From Bacteroidota bacterium (GTDB lineage: Bacteria; Bacteroidota; Bacteroidia; Bacteroidales; JAADJA01), in NCBI GenBank assembly GCA_020444515.1, contig JAHLKX010000009.1:62001-126000 (forward strand): DNA of 64,000 bases, in the 5' to 3' direction. This document shows, piece after piece, positions 56,184 through 64,000 of this stretch (positions are counted from its first letter, which is position 1; each line of letters starts with the position of its first letter). Position numbers and translations under genes: made by a program. The notes under the pieces are model-generated. The model was not told the DNA's origin. It worked only from the letters and a program-made list of their open reading frames with translations, and searched no databases.

Positions 56184-59100
56184 TTATAGTTTTATTATTT
56201 TTCTCGTTTGCATTCCATCATTAGTTTTTAAGGTGCAGAAATAAATTCCTGGTTTTAATCCTTCAGTATTGAATATCACTTGCTTTTCTCCCTGTTGCTG
56301 GTTTTCATTTACCAAACGTTCAATTGACCGGCCGCTTAAGTCAATGATCTCCAGTGTTACAAATGATCCTGTTCGCAGATTGTATGTGATAATTGCATTT
56401 GATGCAAGTGGATTGGGTGAAATGGTAAATCCATCATCTATCATTTGATCAGATGCTGTTATATCTGTAAAGCAAGCATCTATTATTTCAGTGGAATCAT
56501 TGCAGCCAGGGGCGTTGTCCTCAATCAAAACGGATCCATTAGGAGCCGCAAGATAGTCGCAGATACTTTGAATTTGACATGTGGATAGTACAGGATTATG
56601 AGTAATGAGTAAGTTTGAAATAGAACCCGGGTCAACATCGTCTAATCCTGTTAAGTTTGTTAATGCATCATTTTGAGAAATATACAGGTTGCCCCCTATG
56701 GATGTGACATTGTCCAATGCGGATAGATTTGCCAGGGCCTCATTGTAATATATAGTTATTCCTTCACCAATAGAAATTACATTATTTATGCCTGTTAAAT
56801 TTGTCAGGGAATCGTTATATCCTATATTAAGGGATCCTGGCATTAAGGTAAGGTTGTCAAGCCCTGAAAGATCTTTTAGTGCATCATTGTGATAAATTCG
56901 CACAAATCCATCTATAGATGTCAGATTCTCAAGACCTGTAAGATTGCTTAAACTGCTGCAATTTAAAATGTTTAAACTTCCACCAATGGAATTGATAATA
57001 TTTAATCCGTTCAAATTGGTAATATCAGTTCCCGAGACTATAACATTACCGACAATATCCGTACAATAGAAGTACTCATCTACTTGCTGTTGGGTTGAAA
57101 ATGTGATGCCTGAGGGCCAACACTGGCAGCCATCTTCCACATCAGCAATACTGTTGCATCCCGGAGCATTATTGGAGATGGAAACAGTTCCAGTTGGGTT
57201 AATCAGATATTGACAAATAAATTCAAAAACACAACTGGCCAGTGAATTATTATTGCAGATATATAAAGAGTTTATCGAGTTTTCTTCTATGTTTCTCAAA
57301 CCGTAAATGCTTGACAGTAATTGATTCCCTCCGATCCATAAATCGCCATTCAATGTTGTTAAACTATCAATACCTGTTAAACTGGTTAGGGCATCATTAT
57401 AGCCGATGCTAAGGCCATCTCCAATTGTTGCAAGATTATTGATACCGGTTAAACTGATCAGTGCGTCATTATAGACAATTGAAAAGCGGCCTCCAATGGA
57501 ATTTAGACTTCCCAAACCGGTTAAATTTATCAAATCATCATTGAAGATAATTTTTAAATCATTTTCAACAAATTTCAGATTATCAAGCCCTGAAAAACTT
57601 GAAAGAGAATTATTTTGTTCTATTATCAAAGAGCCCTTAATAGAATCAAAATTTTGTAATCCATCTAGATCGGTCAACAAGGCATTATAATTTATGTTGA
57701 CATTTTCACCGACGGTTGTCAAATTATTCAAACCAGCCAGACTTGTAAGCGAATTATTGAATTGTAGTGTCAAAGAGCCCTGGATGGAATCAAGAGTTAC
57801 CAATCCATTCAGATCGGACAACAAGGTATTATTATTTATATTGGTATTTCCACCGACTGTTGTCAAATTATTCAACCCTTCTAAACTTGTCAGGGAATTA
57901 TTGTATTTTATAACCAGATCACCAAGAATATGAGTTATTTGACTTAATCCATTCAAATTGGAAATATCATCTCCATCAATGACGACATTGCAGGCTATTT
58001 CCGAGCAATTAGAATACAATCCAAAATTATCAATAGCTGATTGAGAAGAAAAAACATATAGCCCATAAGGAAGACAGGGCAATATATTACCACATGAGCC
58101 GGCGATTTCGGCCGGGCTGTCACAACCCATTGCGTTATCGTGAATTTCAACAACTCCATTGGGATTTGTGAGGTAGTCACAGATACTTTGCACATCACAT
58201 ACAGATAAAGAATCGTTATTGCAAATTGTCAGATCTGTGATGGAGGCAGCTTCAATGCTCTGTAATCCGGAAATATCGGCCAATGATTGGTTACCCAGGA
58301 TAGTTAATGCTCCTCCTATTGTGTTTAAATTCAATAATCCAATGATGCTTTCAAGGGCAGGGTTCTTTTCTATGATAAAATCTCCAACGATTGTATCAAG
58401 GTTTAATAATCCTGAAATGCTGGATAATGAAGTATTTGCGTTAAAATGATTATCACCTATATGGAAGCTCCCTCCAATGTGATTAAGATTTTCCAGGCCA
58501 TTCAGGCTCAACAGGGATGGATTACCATAAAATTCTCCGTAATATGATATACCGCAGACACCAAGTTTGATATTCCCCTGGATATTTTGCAAATTTTCAA
58601 GGCCAGACAACGTCATCAGGCTTTCATTGCCGATTACAAGATTTCCCCCTAAATAAGTAAGGTTGTTCAATCCTTCCAGGTTTATCAGGGCATCATTATT
58701 GATAATCTTCAAGTCTGATCCGATATAGCTTAAATTTGCCAGGGCATCCAAACTTACCAGGGACGGATTACCATAAGCATAATAGATGTAGACCATATTA
58801 AATTCATAACAAAGTTTAAAATTCCCGGCAACAGTATCCACATTATCTAGCCCCGACAAACTGGTTAGATTTGGATTTTGTGCGATAATCAAGTTTCCGT
58901 TTATTGAAGAGATGCTTTCCAATCCGGATAAATTGTCAAGCATAGCATTACATTCTATATTTATATTTTCCCCGACAAAGCTAAGATTGCTGAATGCCTG
59001 CAAATCAAATATTAAGGGGTTGCCAAACAACTGTGAACCATTATGAAAACCAACAATTAGATTTCCTCCAATATAAGTAAGGTTTTCAAGCCCTGATAAG

Positions 59101-59360
59101 CTCAATAAAGAGTCATTATTACCTATTTTAAGGTCTCCTGATATAGAGGTAACCACGTTTAACCCTGTCAGGTTTGTTATATTGGCACCACTGATCAGTA
59201 CATCCCCTTCAATCTCCGTACACCCCGGGTAATTCACCTGGAAACAGTCAATCTGTGCCTGGGTATTAAAGGTGATGCCCTCGGGGAGACAGGGAGATTG
59301 GGAAATGGCAGTTAGTTGAATGAACAGCGTTGCGGTAAATAAAAGTGTTAGTGTTTTCAT
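56184..59360 (-). CDS. Giant secreted L-domain protein (three modules) with T9SS tail
   Basis: 1058 residues. Signal peptide (ending TAISQ) and three modules with headers CLPEGITFNTQAQIDCFQ, CLPYGLYVFSSQSAIDNF (this one lacks the usual NYPGC spacing: LYSNCSEIACNV) and CWPSGITFSTQQQVDEYF. L repeats and caps (CDVQSICDYLTNPNGVVEI; ICQYLINPTGTVSI) complete each module. The T9SS tail is FTISPNPLASNAIITYNLRT, then RSIERLVNENQQQGEKQ and RKIIKL. The first 60 nt of the gene and the T9SS tail are close to those of its neighbours. Confidence 0.92.
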   Translation of the reverse strand: MKTLTLLFTATLFIQLTAISQSPCLPEGITFNTQAQIDCFQVNYPGCTEIEGDVLISGANITNLTGLNVVTSISGDLKIGNNDSLLSLSGLENLTYIGGNLIVGFHNGSQLFGNPLIFDLQAFSNLSFVGENINIECNAMLDNLSGLESISSINGNLIIAQNPNLTSLSGLDNVDTVAGNFKLCYEFNMVYIYYAYGNPSLVSLDALANLSYIGSDLKIINNDALINLEGLNNLTYLGGNLVIGNESLMTLSGLENLQNIQGNIKLGVCGISYYGEFYGNPSLLSLNGLENLNHIGGSFHIGDNHFNANTSLSSISGLLNLDTIVGDFIIEKNPALESIIGLLNLNTIGGALTILGNQSLADISGLQSIEAASITDLTICNNDSLSVCDVQSICDYLTNPNGVVEIHDNAMGCDSPAEIAGSCGNILPCLPYGLYVFSSQSAIDNFGLYSNCSEIACNVVIDGDDISNLNGLSQITHILGDLVIKYNNSLTSLEGLNNLTTVGGNTNINNNTLLSDLNGLVTLDSIQGSLTLQFNNSLTSLAGLNNLTTVGENVNINYNALLTDLDGLQNFDSIKGSLIIEQNNSLSSFSGLDNLKFVENDLKIIFNDDLINLTGLGSLNSIGGRFSIVYNDALISLTGINNLATIGDGLSIGYNDALTSLTGIDSLTTLNGDLWIGGNQLLSSIYGLRNIEENSINSLYICNNNSLASCVFEFICQYLINPTGTVSISNNAPGCNSIADVEDGCQCWPSGITFSTQQQVDEYFYCTDIVGNVIVSGTDITNLNGLNIINSIGGSLNILNCSSLSNLTGLENLTSIDGFVRIYHNDALKDLSGLDNLTLMPGSLNIGYNDSLTNLTGINNVISIGEGITIYYNEALANLSALDNVTSIGGNLYISQNDALTNLTGLDDVDPGSISNLLITHNPVLSTCQIQSICDYLAAPNGSVLIEDNAPGCNDSTEIIDACFTDITASDQMIDDGFTISPNPLASNAIITYNLRTGSFVTLEIIDLSGRSIERLVNENQQQGEKQVIFNTEGLKPGIYFCTLKTNDGMQTRKIIKL

Positions 59361-59393
59361 GATAGCTCTTGTTTTGTTCGAAGTTTGAAGCCC

Positions 59394-59407
59394 GCCTGCC
59401 GGCAGGC
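59394..59407. repeat. 14-bp perfect palindrome in an array spacer
   Basis: GCCTGCCGGCAGGC between the 59417-62506 stop and the 56184-59360 start, GC-rich in an A/T-rich context. It has the same position as the other spacer inverted repeats. Confidence 0.85.
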
Positions 59408-59416
59408 ATCTAACTG

Positions 59417-62400
59417 TTACAGTTTTATTATTTTTCTCGTTTGCATTCCATCACTGGTTTTTAAGGTGCAGAAATAAATTCCTGGTTTTAATCCTTCAGT
59501 GTTAAATATCACTTGCTGTTTACCCTGCTGCTGGTTTTCATTTACCAGGTGTTCAATTGAGCGGCCGCTCAGGTCAAGGATTTCTAAAGTAACATGTGAA
59601 TTATCCCTCAATGTGTATGTGATGAAGGAACTTAAACCAAGAGGATTGGGTATTATAGTGAAATTGTCATCGTCAGATGAGAGAGGTATATTGGTTTGAA
59701 TTGAATTACAGGCATCTTCTACTTCCTGCTGGCTGTTGCAGCCGGGAGCGTTGTTTTTAATGCTGGCCGTTCCATTGTTATTTAGGAGATAATCACAAAT
59801 ACTTTCTACCTGACAAGCTGATAAATTATCATTACTGGTAATTTGTAAATAAGCGAAGGTATTTGCACTTAAGTTCGTAAGCGCCATTAAGTCATTTAGG
59901 GAATTATTATCGACGATCTTGAGGTTATTCCCAATTATGGTAAGGCTTTCCAAACCTGACAAGCTGCTCAGATTGGGATTGGTATAAATCTCAAGATTAT
60001 CTCCAATTTGGATTAAGCTATCAAGTCCTGCTAGATTTGTTAGGGAATAATTGAAATATATCAATAGTGTTCCTCCAACCTTGGTTAAATTTCCAAGTCC
60101 TGAAATATCAGTCAAATTATTATTGAATTTAATCCTAAGATCACCTTCAATAGTTCTTAGGGAATGTAATCCATTCAAATTTGATATATCATCACCCTGA
60201 ATGGTAATATTACCTCCAATTACCGGGCAATTGGGATAATTATAATAAAAACTATCCACCTGGTTTTGGGTGGTAAATGCGATGCCGTCTGGCAGGCAGG
60301 GTGTCAAACCACATGCTTGCATTACTTGATTCTGATTAAAGCAACCAGTGGCATTATTTGCAATACTTATGGAACCTCCCGGATCAAGCAGGTAGTGGCA
60401 GATATTATCAATGTGACACAACGAAAGTGAATCATTTTCCGTAATCTTTAAATTTTCTATGGAAGCTGGTTCAATATTATCCAAACCTGTCAGCTCAGTG
60501 AGCATATCATTATTGATAATCTGAAGATTACCCCCGATGGAAGTAACTATTGATAATCCAACTAAATTTGAAATGTCATCACCTGATATTATCATATTTC
60601 CTCCCAAATCAAAACAGTTGGGGTAATTGCTATGAAAATTATCAATGTCTGACTGCGAACAAAAGTGAAAATTACCATAGGGTAGACAGGGTATTGTTGA
60701 ACCACATGCTGCAGCAATTTCAGGTGGACTGTTACAACCCGCTGCGTTATTATATATATCTATTGAACCGTTGGGATTGGCCAGGTAATCGCACAAACTT
60801 TCAACTTCACAGTTTGAAAGGGAAATATTATGATGTATTGCCAGGTTCTCAATTGATACTGGATCAATATTTTCCAGACCGGAAAGGCTCGTGAGTGATT
60901 CATTATAGGAAATGTTGATATCTCCATTGATGGATGTCAGGCTATTTAAACCGGTGAAATTGATCAGGACGGGATTACCAGCCAATAATGTGCCAAAATT
61001 ATTTTTAAATAATTTGCCTACTTCTAAATTTCCCCCGATGGTGTTCAAACTTTCCAGTCCTGAAAAATCTATCAGCGCATCATTGCAATAAACTAAGAAG
61101 TTCCCTCCAATTGAATTTAGATTATTTAAACCATTTAAATCTGAAAGTTGCGAATTTCCGTTACAATTTAAATTATTACGACCTCCAATTGTAAGATTTC
61201 CCGGGATTTGGGTAATATTTTCAAGGCCTGTTAAACTGGCCAGGACAGGATTACCAGAAATATCAAGATTTTCTCCAATGAAAATTAGACTATCAAGCCC
61301 TGACAATGAGGTTAAAATATCATTGTTTTTAACCGTGACGTATTCCCCAACAGAAGTAATATTGTTCAGGCCATTCAAATTATCGATATCATCTCCGTTA
61401 ATTACAAGTTCACCTACAATTTCTTTACAATATGGGTGGTTGATTTGAAAACTATCCACTTTTGCCTGGGTAGTTAAATGAAGGCCTTCCGGCAAACAAA
61501 AACAGGAAATGCCGCCTGCATTATATGTATGAAGAATGATTCCATTAGCTCCTGCAATCCAGCCATTTAGTGAATCTGTAAAAAAAACACAATTCAGGTC
61601 CTCCTCTGTGCCACTAAACTGCCAATCCCAATCACAACCTGCATTTTCGGTTTTAAAAATATACCCGTTTCCCCCAACGGTCCATCCCAGGGTATCATAC
61701 ACAAAATATAAATCCGATAACCACATGTAATTATTATAACTGAAGCCATATTCAATCCAATCCCAGGAATATTTAATTTCCAAAGAATCACCAAGGTTAC
61801 CTGTGTAGTAAAGATCGGATCCAAGATGAAATCCACCATGATTGAATAGATCCCAATTTCTCAGAACCCACCCATTTTCAGGATTGGTAAAAAAAAGCGA
61901 ACTTACTTCAGCCCAAAATAAATCGACCCACCAAATGTAATTTAATTCCCAAGTCGGATTGCTGCTTATCTTACGATACAGATTTTGATTACCGTTATCT
62001 TGGATAGCCCACCGAAAAGCTGTATCAGGGACTGATAGAATATTGAAGTTACCGGGGATTTGGAATTCTGACATCCATGTCATTCCTCCATTGCCGGAAA
62101 ATAGTATTTTATCATCTCCGCACGCCCATATTTTACCTTCCTCTTTTGCCTGAATATCCTCCAGATCAACAGGGAATCCTGTATAAATCAATTCCCAATC
62201 AATTCCAACATTTGTTGTTTTCAATATATATCCATCAAAGCAGGAAATATATCCCGTGGAATCATCTGCAAAATCAATTGCAGTCAGTTTAGGATAGCCT
62301 GAAATCGTATTCAAATTCCAGTTGGTTCCTGCATCGTACGTATTTAAAAGCGTACCTGCATTACCTACAATCCAGCCGGTATCCGGATTAATAAAATAGA

Positions 62401-62506
62401 TGTCATTTAGATTATGTGAGGTGCTACTGGATTGTTGATACCATTGGGCATTGAGCATAAGCCCAGAAAGTATAAACAGGGCGTTTAATAAGAATTGTAT
62501 TTTCAT
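59417..62506 (-). CDS. Secreted YCF48-like propeller fused to L-domain modules, T9SS tail
   Basis: 1029 residues. Signal peptide (1-20); residues about 22-332 form YCF48/PSII-assembly-like BNR repeats (DIYFINPDTGWIVGNAGTLL, AIDFADDSTGYISC, CVFFTDSLNGWIAGANGIIL). Then three L modules follow: headers CLPEGLHLTTQAKVDSFQ, CLPYGNFHFCSQSDIDNF and CLPDGIAFTTQNQVDSFY, with caps such as SLCDYLANPNGSIDI. The T9SS tail is nearly identical to that of the 52591 gene. It is the first gene of the four-gene array; a terminator of the upstream gene at about 62640 implies a promoter in 62507-62630. The propeller may bind another ligand or support display. Confidence 0.92.
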   Translation of the reverse strand: MKIQFLLNALFILSGLMLNAQWYQQSSSTSHNLNDIYFINPDTGWIVGNAGTLLNTYDAGTNWNLNTISGYPKLTAIDFADDSTGYISCFDGYILKTTNVGIDWELIYTGFPVDLEDIQAKEEGKIWACGDDKILFSGNGGMTWMSEFQIPGNFNILSVPDTAFRWAIQDNGNQNLYRKISSNPTWELNYIWWVDLFWAEVSSLFFTNPENGWVLRNWDLFNHGGFHLGSDLYYTGNLGDSLEIKYSWDWIEYGFSYNNYMWLSDLYFVYDTLGWTVGGNGYIFKTENAGCDWDWQFSGTEEDLNCVFFTDSLNGWIAGANGIILHTYNAGGISCFCLPEGLHLTTQAKVDSFQINHPYCKEIVGELVINGDDIDNLNGLNNITSVGEYVTVKNNDILTSLSGLDSLIFIGENLDISGNPVLASLTGLENITQIPGNLTIGGRNNLNCNGNSQLSDLNGLNNLNSIGGNFLVYCNDALIDFSGLESLNTIGGNLEVGKLFKNNFGTLLAGNPVLINFTGLNSLTSINGDINISYNESLTSLSGLENIDPVSIENLAIHHNISLSNCEVESLCDYLANPNGSIDIYNNAAGCNSPPEIAAACGSTIPCLPYGNFHFCSQSDIDNFHSNYPNCFDLGGNMIISGDDISNLVGLSIVTSIGGNLQIINNDMLTELTGLDNIEPASIENLKITENDSLSLCHIDNICHYLLDPGGSISIANNATGCFNQNQVMQACGLTPCLPDGIAFTTQNQVDSFYYNYPNCPVIGGNITIQGDDISNLNGLHSLRTIEGDLRIKFNNNLTDISGLGNLTKVGGTLLIYFNYSLTNLAGLDSLIQIGDNLEIYTNPNLSSLSGLESLTIIGNNLKIVDNNSLNDLMALTNLSANTFAYLQITSNDNLSACQVESICDYLLNNNGTASIKNNAPGCNSQQEVEDACNSIQTNIPLSSDDDNFTIIPNPLGLSSFITYTLRDNSHVTLEILDLSGRSIEHLVNENQQQGKQQVIFNTEGLKPGIYFCTLKTSDGMQTRKIIKL

Positions 62507-62636
62507 GGTGTTAGAGTTTTACTTTGTTTTGGCTCACTAAAGATAAGAAAATATACGGCTTAAGTCAATCATTTAATGGTAGTTATATTGTTTATTTTTA
62601 TGTAATTAACGTTCAAAGTTTTTTTAAGTGAAAAAT

Positions 62637-62668
62637 GAAACCAGCCCGTGCGTATTCAGGCTGGTTCC
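62637..62668 (-). terminator. Terminator of the beta-helix/FN3 protein gene
   Basis: On minus: GGAACCAGCC, 12-nt loop, GGCTGGTTTC, then ATTTTTCACTTAAAAAAA. A 10-bp stem about 30 bp after the stop at 62698. Confidence 0.8.
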
Positions 62669-62697
62669 ATTTCATGGCTTTGGTTTTAAGTCCCTGA

Positions 62698-64000
62698 TCA
62701 GTGGAGCTTAATTATTTTTTTGGTTTGAACCCCATCGCCAGTTTTCAAAGTACAGCAATAAATGCCAGGTGATAAACTGCTGCTATCCAATACAACCTCA
62801 TGTTTCCCCTGGTTCTGAACAGCGTTCACCAACTGTAAAACATGCCTGCCATTGATCGTATAAATATCAACCAGAACCAGCGATTCGGCTTTTAAATAAT
62901 AAGACAATCGGGTATTGGGGGATAATGGATTGGGGACGATGGAAAGGTTTTCCTTCCGATCGGCTGCCTGTTCATCAATTGAAGTAAGCGTTGAAGCCAG
63001 AATGGTATTGGAGTATCCACTTCGACCGAAATAATAATTGGCCCTGAACCGATAGTAATAAGCTGTCAGGGGTACTAAATTCTCAATTGTATAAGAGAGG
63101 ACATTGCCAACATCCAGGTTGTGATAACCATCTACCATATTAGTGAATGAGTCATCATAGGCTACATCCAGTAAATAACCAGTGGTATTTTCTACTTCCT
63201 GCCAGTTGGCCTGAAAACTCGTACCCGTCATTTCAGTAGCATCCAGGGCAACAACAGGAATTGAGTCAAAATAATAGGCACCTACATCTGCAGTAGAATT
63301 ATCAGGGTCTATATAGGTCGGATCACCCGTATCGATGCATGGAGATCCTGGCAGCAAATGAAAATCATTCAACTCTGTATTTTCAAATAGAGGATCTTCA
63401 TAGAAATTATTGCTGCCCGACCAGTTTCCATAAATCAGGCTTGTTTCGATGCAATTATAATTCACATCACATGAACTGCCTGGAAGGTTGGTATAAACAT
63501 CCGGTCCTGTAGTTGCATTGTTCAGGTAAAAAATATTATTGGTCAATGCTACATCTAATAAATTAAAACCGTTATATATAGCTCCTCCACTATTGGATCC
63601 GAAGTTACTATAAAAGGTATTGTTGATAATTTGAGCGGGACCATTCAATGCAGTACCACTTTTTAGAGGAATCGTTTCAGCACGCGGTACCCTGCCGGGA
63701 TTATTTTTCATCAGGTCTTCGCTTGTTGAATTATACAGATAAATGGCACCTGCACGATTTGATGCATTGTTTGAATTGAAAAGATTGTGTTCAATATTGA
63801 ACCCGGTAGCCCAGGAGGTGATGCAAATAGCACCTCCATTCTGGGCTTCATTAAATTCCATGATATTCCCCTGAATGTAATAGTCTGCAACATCGGTCCA
63901 GTTAATAATACCGATGGCAGCTCCATAGGGATTGATGCCTGTAAAGATGTTGTAACTGATAATATTGTTGGAGATGGTATAACCCGGAATCAGATTTATA
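62698..64000 (-). CDS. Secreted right-handed beta-helix / FN3 protein with T9SS tail (5' end beyond window)
   Basis: The frame stays open to the right edge (IIPGYTISNNIISYNIF-like text upstream of the Met at 63861), so the 5' end is missing. Beta-helix rungs (GGAICITSWATGFNIEHNLF, IINNTFYSNFGSNSGGAIYN, ALTNNIFYLNN) are followed by LLPGSPCIDTGDPTYIDPDN, the usual end of choice-of-anchor Q polysaccharide-lyase-like proteins. One FN3 domain (about 200-290 of the visible part) and a T9SS type-A tail (LSIVPNPLSPNTRLSYYLKA ... KKIIKLH) follow. It is separated from the L-domain array by 190 bp and a terminator, but its tail is related to theirs. Confidence 0.88.
   Translation of the reverse strand, partial: INLIPGYTISNNIISYNIFTGINPYGAAIGIINWTDVADYYIQGNIMEFNEAQNGGAICITSWATGFNIEHNLFNSNNASNRAGAIYLYNSTSEDLMKNNPGRVPRAETIPLKSGTALNGPAQIINNTFYSNFGSNSGGAIYNGFNLLDVALTNNIFYLNNATTGPDVYTNLPGSSCDVNYNCIETSLIYGNWSGSNNFYEDPLFENTELNDFHLLPGSPCIDTGDPTYIDPDNSTADVGAYYFDSIPVVALDATEMTGTSFQANWQEVENTTGYLLDVAYDDSFTNMVDGYHNLDVGNVLSYTIENLVPLTAYYYRFRANYYFGRSGYSNTILASTLTSIDEQAADRKENLSIVPNPLSPNTRLSYYLKAESLVLVDIYTINGRHVLQLVNAVQNQGKHEVVLDSSSLSPGIYCCTLKTGDGVQTKKIIKLH

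Overview
The window looks like a Bacteroidota chromosome, probably a Bacteroidia-type lineage. Evidence: proteins with type IX secretion (T9SS) C-terminal tails, TonB-dependent receptors with carboxypeptidase-D-like N-terminal domains, a TonB receptor/DUF4249 pair, a GIN/DUF2807 lipoprotein, a fasciclin lipoprotein, A/T-rich leaders with few Shine-Dalgarno sites, and many Cys-lipobox lipoproteins. I see no tRNA, rRNA, CRISPR array or phage structural module.

Layout. 0-9 kb: an acyl-CoA synthetase broken by an ochre codon; a TonB receptor translationally coupled to a cytochrome-c/PQQ sugar dehydrogenase; small lipoproteins; a heavily decayed diheme cytochrome c gene; a GIN-domain lipoprotein. 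9-21 kb: two B12-binding radical SAM proteins, a secreted HETFH metalloprotease-like protein, an S9 peptidase, a FISUMP fragment, a B12-binding MerR regulator (LitR/CarH type), a fasciclin lipoprotein that shares a 19-bp upstream motif with that regulator, and an orphan LytTR response regulator. 21-25 kb: a 1304-residue secreted protein of 24-residue L-domain-like (leucine-rich beta-helix) repeats. 25-31 kb: a DUF4143 ATPase and a large pseudo-cyclase/AAA/TPR protein, with decayed copies of the latter's 3' end.

31-51 kb is a mosaic of short functional modules: TonB receptor + DUF4249 and a PAS histidine kinase; a flavinylated membrane electron-transfer protein + flavin reductase; a type III polyketide synthase / methyltransferase / FAD monooxygenase / UbiA-type prenyltransferase cluster with YceI; an IS3-family element; and two overlapping adenylate/guanylate cyclase-TPR genes. 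Six degraded copies of the 3' end of a comM/yifB (Mg-chelatase-like AAA ATPase) gene lie between these modules, all in the same orientation, with no full-length comM in the window.

51-64 kb is a minus-strand array of four giant L-domain proteins followed upstream by a beta-helix/FN3 protein, all ending in closely related T9SS tails, with unusual palindromic spacers between the genes. The strongest candidates for something new are the comM-3'-end relics that punctuate the modules and the L-domain surface-protein array with internally duplicated and apparently homogenised sequence.
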